Below, piece by piece: positions 1 through 5,431 of a stretch of 8,549 nucleotides of DNA. Origin of the DNA: Thermoleophilaceae bacterium (GTDB lineage Bacteria > Actinomycetota > Thermoleophilia > Solirubrobacterales > Thermoleophilaceae); assembly GCA_013695885.1 (NCBI GenBank), contig JACCZP010000345.1, positions 1 to 8,549 of the forward strand, given 5' to 3'. The translations under genes and the position numbers were made by a program. Position 1 is the stretch's first letter. Every line of letters starts with the position of its first letter. The notes beneath the pieces are model-generated. The model was given only the letters and a program-made list of their open reading frames with translations, did no database searches and was not told the DNA's origin.

Positions 1-27
1 CCGCGAGACCCCGCCGGGGTCTCGCGG
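1..27. terminator. Perfect 12-bp hairpin at window edge, possible terminator
   Basis: Bases 1-12 (CCGCGAGACCCC) are the exact reverse complement of bases 16-27, leaving a GCC loop. A perfect GC-rich stem of this size after a reading frame is typical of a transcription terminator. On the minus strand it would lie at or just beyond the end of the zinc-ribbon gene, and it could equally serve a convergent plus-strand gene from the left. No T-run can be seen because the sequence stops here, and the zinc-ribbon reading frame is still open through the stem, so the assignment is tentative. Confidence 0.35.
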
Positions 28-551
28 CGCGAGCCGGCGTCGGCGCGCGCGGCCGATGCGGTGCGCGCCGAGGGCCTCGCCTGTCGTCGCCGAGGCGCCT
101 GGCCGGCGATCTCCGCCTCGCAGTACGGGCAGATCTTCCAGCGAGGGTCTAGTGGCTTGCCGCAGGTCTGGCACGGCTCCTTGAGCCGGCGTAGGCAGCT
201 CGGGCAGCGCAGGAACGTCTTCTCGACCTCGAAGTCGCAGTACGGACAGGCGAGCTCCTCGAGCTGGGCGACGCGCGCCTCCGCGGAGGCCACCTCGAGC
301 TCGCGCTCGTGGATGTCGGTCAGGTACTCCGGCGGACGGACGATCACGTACACGATCGTCCCGACGAACGGGAAGATGGCCGACGCGATCCACGCGCACT
401 GCGCCAGCATCGGATCGCCTATGCGCCGCTTGGCGTCCGCATAGGTCCAATAGATGAGCGCCGCCCACAGGACGAAGACGAGCAGAAGCAGCAGGTTGAC
501 CGCGAGGGCCAGCCCGTCTTGCTCGATGCCGAACTGGGCGAGGAGGCCCAT
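1..551 (-). CDS. Membrane-anchored double zinc-ribbon protein (C-terminus beyond window)
   Basis: The visible part is 183 codons, and no stop is reached before the left edge. There are two hydrophobic segments (about residues 14-35 and 49-71) joined by a short polar loop (YADAKRRIGDP). The second ends in YVIVRPPEYL, the kind of N-terminal hairpin seen in PLDc_N-type membrane proteins. A charged, probably coiled-coil stretch follows (about 78-100). Then come four CxxC knuckles (C102/C105, C116/C119, C127/C130, C141/C144), the spacing of two tandem zinc ribbons (double zinc ribbon, DZR). The tail after residue 150 is Arg/Ala-rich and low in complexity. The likely form is a cytoplasmic zinc-binding module tethered to the membrane; the ligand or partner is unknown. 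The ATG at 551 has no Shine-Dalgarno, but a TAAACT hexamer lies 10 bases upstream, so the transcript may be leaderless. It is the last minus-strand gene, 61 bases after the small peptide gene. Identification of the architecture is firm; function is not known. Confidence 0.85.
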   Translation of the reverse strand, partial: MGLLAQFGIEQDGLALAVNLLLLLVFVLWAALIYWTYADAKRRIGDPMLAQCAWIASAIFPFVGTIVYVIVRPPEYLTDIHERELEVASAEARVAQLEELACPYCDFEVEKTFLRCPSCLRRLKEPCQTCGKPLDPRWKICPYCEAEIAGQAPRRRQARPSARTASAARADAGSRRETPAGSR

Positions 552-561
552 GCGCGGAAGC

Positions 562-567
562 AGTTTA
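562..567 (-). promoter_or_regulatory. Candidate -10 element (TAAACT) of the zinc-ribbon gene
   Basis: On the minus strand TAAACT matches the TAnnnT pattern of actinobacterial sigma-70-type -10 elements and lies 10 bases before the ATG at 551, where no Shine-Dalgarno is visible. This would give an almost leaderless mRNA. No convincing -35 box was found, so this is a weak prediction. Confidence 0.3.
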
Positions 568-612
568 CCGGCCCGTTCGGTCGTCTTGGACAGCTACCGG
601 CGCGGCCCGAGA

Positions 613-732
613 TCAGCCGAAGACCCGGACGATCACGTAGCCGAACGCGAAGAAGACCAGGATGACCAGGGCCACGACGGTCGCCACCAGGCCGATGACG
701 GCCAGGAAGCCCGGGCCCTCCCCCGAGCTCAC
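613..732 (-). CDS. 39-residue single-pass membrane peptide coupled to folC
   Basis: This short frame begins with GTG at 732-730 and ends with TGA at 615-613. Its start overlaps the folC stop in the four bases GTGA (folC TGA is 731-729), the classic arrangement for translational coupling; no separate Shine-Dalgarno is visible. The product starts SSGEGPG and continues as one uninterrupted hydrophobic stretch (about residues 9-35: FLAVIGLVATVV onward), ending RVFG. Every sense codon ends in G or C, as in the neighbouring real genes. A single transmembrane helix with a very short N-terminus and almost no C-terminal tail is what the sequence shows. It could be a small regulatory or structural membrane peptide; no family is recognised. 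The overlap, the codon pattern and the membrane-helix composition together make chance unlikely, but homologues would be needed to settle it. Confidence 0.6.
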   Translation of the reverse strand: MSSGEGPGFLAVIGLVATVVALVILVFFAFGYVIVRVFG

Positions 733-1973
733 AGCGTCGAGAGCCGCGCGGGCGCGGGCCGGGCGCGGACTCCCGCGAGGAGCCGGATCGAGCCGGCCAC
801 GAGCACCGCTCCCTCGGATCCGGCGAGCGAGCGCGCCCGGTCGAGCGCGTCGTGGACGTCGGCGGCGGTCTCCACCTCGGGCCGGCCGAGCGCTGCCGCC
901 TCCGCCTCGAGCGTGTCCGGGGGCAGTGCCCGCGGGTGGGCGAAGCCGGTGAGGATCGCACGGTCGCAGACCGCGAGCAGCGGGCCGAGCACTCCGGCCA
1001 CGTCCTTGTCGTCCAGCACGCCGATGACCCCCACGACCGGCCGCCGGTCGCCGACCACCTCCGGGAGCGCCTCGGCCAGTGCCCGTGCGCCGGCGGGGTT
1101 GTGCGCGGAGTCGTGGACCACCAGCGGCGCCCGGGCCACGACCTCGAGGCGACCGGGGATGTGGACCTCTACGGCGGCTCGCTTCACGGCCTCGTTCTCG
1201 AGGCCCCCGCCTACGAACGCCTCGGCCGCCGCGCGAGCGAGCGCCAGGTTCGACCGCTGGAAGCTCCCCGGCGGACCCAGCGGGATGCCGTCCACCTCCG
1301 TGGCGGAGGTCCGCACCCGCCGCGCCTGGCGCTCGCCGGCCATCCGGTCGGCCACCGCGTCGGCCTCGGGAGGCAGCTCCCCGGTGACCAGCGTGCCGTG
1401 GTCGCGCACCACGGCCAGCTTCTCGGCGGCGATCTCGGCGAGCGTCGATCCCAGCCAGCTCGTGTGCTCCAGGGCGACGCTCGTGAGGACCTGGACCCGC
1501 GAGGGGATCACGTTGGTGGCGTCGAGGCGTCCGCCAAGCCCCGCCTCCACGACCGCGACGTCGACACCACGGCGCGCCAGCGCGTGGAAGGCCGCCGCTG
1601 TCAGGGCCTCGAACTGGGTGACGCGATCCTCGGGGTCGTCCGCCGCGCGGTCCACCGCCGCGGCCGCCTGGCGCACGTCGCCCACGGCGCACTGCATCTC
1701 CGCATCGGTGATCGGTGCCTCGTCCACCTCGATCCGCTCCACGAAGGAGCGCAGGTGCGGGGAGGTGTAGAGGCCGGCGCGCAGTCCGTGGCGCCGCAGG
1801 ATGGCGGCGATCATCCGCGCCGTCGAGGTCTTGCCGTTCGAGCCGACGACGTGGATCGAGGCGAAGCGACGTTGGGGCAGGCCGAGCGCGGTGGTCAGCC
1901 GGTGCATGCGGTCGAGCCCGAGCCGCATACCGAAGAGCTCGAGGTCGAGCAGCCAGCTCTCGGCCTCACCCAT
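729..1973 (-). CDS. folC: Folylpolyglutamate synthase / dihydrofolate synthase
   Basis: This 414-residue cytoplasmic Mur-ligase-family enzyme adds glutamate to dihydropteroate and/or to reduced folates with ATP. Family landmarks run in order: the N-terminal segment LGLDRMHRL (18-26); the ATP P-loop GSNGKTST (44-51); SPHL (71-74); VEAGLGGRLDATN (142-154); EHTSWLGSTLAEIAAEK (169-185), which carries the lysine usually carbamylated; QRSNLALA (239-246); IPGRLEVV (272-279); DSAHNPAGARAL (288-299); and the closing AGSIRLLAGVR (393-403). The length is typical. The ATG at 1973 is chosen because it leaves the expected short lead before the LGLxRM motif and because GAGGAGGAG lies upstream, inside the end of valS, although at a long spacing. 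The start overlaps valS by 8 bases, and valS-folC is a known gene pair in Gram-positive bacteria. Several canonical residues are replaced (GTNGKGS by GSNGKTS, DGAHN by DSAHN, DH by EH), which looks lineage-specific rather than inactivating. Confidence 0.95.
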   Translation of the reverse strand: MGEAESWLLDLELFGMRLGLDRMHRLTTALGLPQRRFASIHVVGSNGKTSTARMIAAILRRHGLRAGLYTSPHLRSFVERIEVDEAPITDAEMQCAVGDVRQAAAAVDRAADDPEDRVTQFEALTAAAFHALARRGVDVAVVEAGLGGRLDATNVIPSRVQVLTSVALEHTSWLGSTLAEIAAEKLAVVRDHGTLVTGELPPEADAVADRMAGERQARRVRTSATEVDGIPLGPPGSFQRSNLALARAAAEAFVGGGLENEAVKRAAVEVHIPGRLEVVARAPLVVHDSAHNPAGARALAEALPEVVGDRRPVVGVIGVLDDKDVAGVLGPLLAVCDRAILTGFAHPRALPPDTLEAEAAALGRPEVETAADVHDALDRARSLAGSEGAVLVAGSIRLLAGVRARPAPARLSTL

Positions 1974-4599
1974 CGAGTCGCACGAGCTCCTCCTCGAGCC
2001 GGGCGAGCTTCTCACGCTCGGCCTCGACCACGGCGGCCGGCGCCTTCGCCACGAACTGCTCGTTGGCCAGCTTGCCGCGGGCGCGAGCGATCTCGGAGTC
2101 GAGCTGATCCCGGCGGGCGCTCCGACGGCGCTCGATGCCCTCGGCGTCGACCTCCGCGGAGGGCAGCACGAGCACCTCGCCCCCCGGGATCGGAACGGTG
2201 GCGAGCGCCTGTCCGTTCGCCCGGCCTCCGGCAGCCGCCGGCTCGAGCTCGAAGCGGGCGAGCCGGGCCACGTGCGCGGCGGTCTCCTCATAGCCGGGTG
2301 CCACGAGCCGCCCGCTCAGGCGCGCGGTCGCCGGTACGCCCGTCTCGTCGCGGTAGCGCCGCAGCGCGGTGACCGCGCCCACCGCGTCGCCCACCAACCG
2401 CTCGGCCTCGGGGTCGAGGAGAGCGTCGTCGGACTCGGGCCACGAGGTCACGGCGAGCAGGCCGCGCTCTCCGGGCAGGTACGACCAGATCTCCTCGGTC
2501 ACAAACGGCATGACCGGGTGCAGAAGGCAGAGCATGCGCTCGAGGACGAAGAGAAGCGTGGCGGAGAGGTCGGAGCGGTCGGCCTCCTCGTCGTAGAGGC
2601 GCGGCTTGGCCATCTCGAGGTACCAGTCGCAGATCTCGCTCCAGAACGCGGCGTAGAGCTCCAGCACGGCGTGGGCGAAGTCGTAGGCCTCGATCAGCTC
2701 CGTGGCCCGGCGGGTCACGCGCTCGAGCCGGGAGAGCACCCAGCGGTCCTCGGCGGTCCCGGGCCTGGCGGCGGGGAGGATCGGATGCCCCGCGGCGTCG
2801 GCCTCGGCCACGCGCAGGAGCACGAGCCGCGAGGCATTCCACAGCTTGTTGGCGAGGTCGCGCCCCTGCCTGACCTTCTCGGCCGAGAAGCGAACGTCCT
2901 GCGAGGAGGACATCGCGAGCAGTCCGAAGCGCAGGGCGTCGGCCCCGTGCTCGTCGATCTCCCGGAGCGGGTCGATCCCGGTGCCGAGTGACTTCGACAT
3001 CCGCCGGCCGTCGGCCGCCTGGATGACCGAGTGGATGGGCACGTCGGCGAACGGCGGCTCGCCGGTGAACTCGATGCCCATCATCACCATGCGGGCGACC
3101 CAGAGGAAGATGATGTCTCGCGCGGTGGAGAGCACCTGCGTCGGATAGAAGGCGCGCAGGTCGGGCGTGTCCGCCGGCCAGCCGAGCGTGGCGAACGGCC
3201 ACAGCGCCGAGGAGAACCAGGTGTCGAGCACGTCGGGGTCGCGGCGCAGCGTGGCGTCGCCGCACGCGCCGCAGTGCTCGGGCGGCGTCTCGGAGACGTA
3301 GGTCTCCTCGCATTCGTCGCAGTACCAGACCGGGAGCTGGTGGCCCCACCAGAGCTGGCGGGACACGCACCAGGGCCGGATGTTCTCGAGCCAGTCGAGG
3401 TAGACCTGCGTCCAGGGGCGCTCGGGGTGGAAGCGCACGCGCCCTTCGCGCACGCAGTCGATGGCCGGACCGGCCAGGCGCTCCATGTCGCAGAACCACT
3501 GAAGGGAGACGAGCGGCTCGACGCGCCGGCCCGAGCGCTGGGAGTGGGGCACGTCGTGCAGGAAGGGCTTCATGCCGGAGATGAGGCCCCGCTCGCGCAG
3601 CGCGGCCACCACCGCGCGCTGCGCCTCCTCGACCACCAGCCCGGCGAAGGCCTCACCCGCCTCGGCGGTCATCAGGCCGTCCTCACCGATCACCGACACC
3701 TCGGCCAGGTCGTGGGCACGCCCGATGTCGAAGTCGTTGGGGTCGTGCCCGGGCGTGATCTTCAGCGCCCCGGTGCCGAAGGCGGGGTCGACGTAGGGGT
3801 CGGCGATGATGGGCAGGCGGCGGCCGAGGAGCGGGAGCACCGCGTGCTCGCCCACCAGGCGCGTATAGCGCTCGTCGTCGGGGTGCACGGCGATCGCGGT
3901 GTCGGCCAGCATGGTCTCCGGGCGCACGGTGGCCACCGTCACCGAGCCCGATCCCGACTCGAGCGGGTAGTCGACCATGTACAGCGCGTCCTCCACGCTG
4001 CGCTGCTCGACCTCGAGGTCGGAGATGGCCGAGCGGGTGCCCGGGTCCCAGTTGACCATGTAGCGGTCGCGGTAGACGAGCCCGCGCTGGAACAGCCGTA
4101 CGAACACGTGCGCCACCGCGCGGGCGTACTCGGGGTCCATCGTGAAACGCTCGTCCCCGTAGTCCGCGGAGGCCCCCAGGCGCTTGAACTGCTCGACGAT
4201 CGTGCCGCCGTAGCGCTCGCGCCACTCCCAGGCACGCCGCACGAACTCCTCGCGGCCGGCGGCGTGGCGATCGGTCCCCTCCGCGGCCAGCATCTGCTCG
4301 ACCTTCACCTGGGTGGCGATGCCGGCGTGGTCGGTCCCGAATATCCACTTCGCGCGCCGTCCCTGCATCCGCTTGAGGCGGACCAGGACGTCCTGGATCG
4401 AGCCGTTCAGCGCATGCCCCATGTGCAGCGCGCCGGTCACGTTCGGCGGTGGGATGGCGATCGAGTACGGGGCTCCGCGGGCCTCGGAGCCCGGCCGGAA
4501 GACCCCCGCCTCCTCCCACCGCGCGAACACCCGCCGCTCGACCTCGGTCGGGTCGTAGCGGGTGCGCTGCTCGAGGGCCGTGAGCCGGCGGTCGGTCAC
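1966..4599 (-). CDS. valS: Valyl-tRNA synthetase
   Basis: This 877-residue class I aminoacyl-tRNA synthetase charges tRNA-Val with valine in the cytoplasm. The Rossmann-fold signature HMGH is at 59-62 after PPPNVTGAL. The KMSKS loop is present as RMSKS (533-537), followed by LGTGIDPL. Between them lies the CP1 editing domain that hydrolyses mischarged Thr-tRNA-Val (TVRPETMLADTA at 224-235, GTGALKITPGHDPNDF at 275-290). A CxxC pair (C427/C430 and C443/C446) forms a zinc knuckle just before LDTWFSS. The anticodon-binding helical domain follows (about 615-760). The C-terminal coiled-coil arm typical of ValRS ends the protein (about 820-876, with NEQFVAKAP at 846-854). The length is normal. The start is GTG at 4599; no Shine-Dalgarno precedes it, but TAGACT lies 7 bases upstream, suggesting leaderless translation. 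It overlaps folC by 8 bases. No T-box leader fits in the 81 bases upstream. Confidence 0.98.
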   Translation of the reverse strand: MTDRRLTALEQRTRYDPTEVERRVFARWEEAGVFRPGSEARGAPYSIAIPPPNVTGALHMGHALNGSIQDVLVRLKRMQGRRAKWIFGTDHAGIATQVKVEQMLAAEGTDRHAAGREEFVRRAWEWRERYGGTIVEQFKRLGASADYGDERFTMDPEYARAVAHVFVRLFQRGLVYRDRYMVNWDPGTRSAISDLEVEQRSVEDALYMVDYPLESGSGSVTVATVRPETMLADTAIAVHPDDERYTRLVGEHAVLPLLGRRLPIIADPYVDPAFGTGALKITPGHDPNDFDIGRAHDLAEVSVIGEDGLMTAEAGEAFAGLVVEEAQRAVVAALRERGLISGMKPFLHDVPHSQRSGRRVEPLVSLQWFCDMERLAGPAIDCVREGRVRFHPERPWTQVYLDWLENIRPWCVSRQLWWGHQLPVWYCDECEETYVSETPPEHCGACGDATLRRDPDVLDTWFSSALWPFATLGWPADTPDLRAFYPTQVLSTARDIIFLWVARMVMMGIEFTGEPPFADVPIHSVIQAADGRRMSKSLGTGIDPLREIDEHGADALRFGLLAMSSSQDVRFSAEKVRQGRDLANKLWNASRLVLLRVAEADAAGHPILPAARPGTAEDRWVLSRLERVTRRATELIEAYDFAHAVLELYAAFWSEICDWYLEMAKPRLYDEEADRSDLSATLLFVLERMLCLLHPVMPFVTEEIWSYLPGERGLLAVTSWPESDDALLDPEAERLVGDAVGAVTALRRYRDETGVPATARLSGRLVAPGYEETAAHVARLARFELEPAAAGGRANGQALATVPIPGGEVLVLPSAEVDAEGIERRRSARRDQLDSEIARARGKLANEQFVAKAPAAVVEAEREKLARLEEELVRLDG

Positions 4600-4606
4600 C
4601 CGAGCG

Positions 4607-4612
4607 AGTCTA
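4607..4612 (-). promoter_or_regulatory. Candidate -10 element (TAGACT) of valS
   Basis: On the minus strand TAGACT lies 7 bases before the valS GTG, which lacks a Shine-Dalgarno. This spacing would place the transcription start at or next to the start codon, giving a leaderless mRNA. No good -35 hexamer is seen 16-18 bases upstream. Confidence 0.35.
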
Positions 4613-4634
4613 TGAGCGGTCTGGTCTCGATCCG

Positions 4635-4678
4635 CCGGCGTGCGGGGCCGCGATCACTCCCTACCGCGGCCTTGCCGG
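4635..4678. terminator. GC-rich imperfect hairpin between the hydrolase gene and valS
   Basis: GGCCGCG (4646-4652) pairs with CGCGGCC (4665-4671) around a 12-base loop, and CCGGC (4635-4639) can pair with GCCGG (4674-4678) outside it across a small internal loop. It begins two bases past the stop codon of the hydrolase gene, where a terminator would lie, and precedes the proposed valS promoter. There is no T-run on the minus strand, so it could also be only an mRNA 3' end structure or chance in GC-rich DNA. Confidence 0.3.
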
Positions 4679-4680
4679 AC

Positions 4681-5364
4681 TCAGGCGGGCAGCCCGGCCA
4701 CGAACGCGCGGAGCTTCCGCGGGTCCCTCAGCGGCGGCCCGTGGCCGAAGCAGACGAGCTCGGGCTCGAGCGCCGCCAGACGGCGCGCGGACTCGCGGTT
4801 GCGCCCCGGATCGGGCGTGAAGAAGCCCGGGGGCTCGTGCAGCCCGGGTACCCCGGTCATGACGTTCATGCCGTTCAGCACGTCACCGAGGATGAGCGTG
4901 CGGTCGGACTCGCGCCAGTAGGAGACGTGCCCGGCCGAGTGACCGGGCGTGTCGAGCACCGTGAACCCGGCCACCTCGTCCCCCTCTCGCAGCCGACGCG
5001 CGACCGGATGGGGCGGCCCGGCCCAGATGCGCTCGGCCACGCGATTCACGACGTGGTCGGGCTGGCGGCGGGCGAGCTGGCCGTCCTCGACGGCCGGGGC
5101 GTCGACCACCCCACACCAGAGTGGCAGTCCACGCTCCTCACAGACCCGGTGGCTCGCGCCCTGGTGGTCGGGATGGGCGTGGGTCAGCGCATGGGCGCTC
5201 ACCGAGTAGCCCCGGATCTGGCGGAGGATGCGCCGGGCCGCCTGCCGGGTGCCCGCGTCCACCAGCACGTCCCCCATCAGATACACGTTGATCGCGTTCG
5301 GGGGGAAGCCCCCGAGCTGATGCAGGTCGTCGGCGAGCCGCTTCACGGCGGGCACCCTATTCAC
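4681..5364 (-). CDS. Metallo-beta-lactamase-fold hydrolase
   Basis: This protein of 227 residues has the complete metal-binding set of the MBL superfamily: the HxHxDH motif at 62-67 (H62, H64, D66, H67), H142 in DTPGHSAGH, D161 in LILGDVL, and H208 in CFGHGPP. The N-terminal strand pair (INVYLMGDVLVDAGT, 25-39) is the usual opening of glyoxalase II-like and related MBL proteins. It is likely a cytoplasmic dinuclear-metal hydrolase; the substrate (thioester, lactone, phosphodiester or other) cannot be read from the sequence. No signal peptide is present, which argues against a secreted beta-lactamase. The GTG at 5364 is chosen because GGAGGT (5374-5379) lies 9 bases upstream; GTG codons at 5355 and 5346 are weaker alternatives. 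It is divergent from the DUF2339 gene and lies 81 bases before valS in the same direction, possibly in a separate transcript. Confidence 0.9.
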   Translation of the reverse strand: MNRVPAVKRLADDLHQLGGFPPNAINVYLMGDVLVDAGTRQAARRILRQIRGYSVSAHALTHAHPDHQGASHRVCEERGLPLWCGVVDAPAVEDGQLARRQPDHVVNRVAERIWAGPPHPVARRLREGDEVAGFTVLDTPGHSAGHVSYWRESDRTLILGDVLNGMNVMTGVPGLHEPPGFFTPDPGRNRESARRLAALEPELVCFGHGPPLRDPRKLRAFVAGLPA

Positions 5365-5373
5365 CGGTTCGTT

Positions 5374-5379
5374 ACCTCC
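5374..5379 (-). promoter_or_regulatory. Ribosome binding site of the MBL-fold hydrolase gene
   Basis: On the minus strand this reads GGAGGT and ends 9 bases before the GTG at 5364. It decides the start among three in-frame GTG codons within 20 bases. Confidence 0.6.
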
Positions 5380-5420
5380 GCGGGCGGGCGGTGTTGTTCG
5401 CCGACTCAAGCGTCGGTCGA

Positions 5421-5427
5421 GGAGGAG
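5421..5427 (+). promoter_or_regulatory. Ribosome binding site of the DUF2339 gene
   Basis: GGAGGAG lies 4 bases before the GTG at 5432 (7 bases counted from GGAGG). It is a strong Shine-Dalgarno that fixes a start with no ATG nearby. Confidence 0.7.
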
Positions 5428-5431
5428 CGAA

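Larger units (their letters stand above)
5365..5431. promoter_or_regulatory. Divergent intergenic region, presumed to hold both promoters
   Basis: These 67 bases separate two divergent genes and must hold or adjoin their promoters. A small inverted repeat, CCGAC-TCAAGC-GTCGG (5401-5416), lies in the middle and could be a regulator site. No convincing -10/-35 pair was found on either strand, so promoter positions are not assigned. Confidence 0.4.

Noticed and set aside
613..1692. 359-codon minus frame that ends with the small peptide
   Set aside because: Upstream of the GTG at 732 this frame is an Arg/Gly-rich shadow of folC. Only the last 39 codons, after the folC stop, look like a genuine product.
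852..2372. 506-codon open frame on the plus strand over folC
   Set aside because: It is a complementary-strand shadow: folC carries all family motifs in the opposite direction and this product has none.
4600..4680. A T-box or other riboswitch leader before valS
   Set aside because: Only 81 bases are available, with no T-box sequence, specifier stem or antiterminator; the gene looks leaderless instead.
4681..5364. A secreted beta-lactamase
   Set aside because: The MBL metal ligands are present but there is no signal peptide, and the overall pattern fits general cytoplasmic MBL-fold hydrolases better than antibiotic-degrading enzymes.
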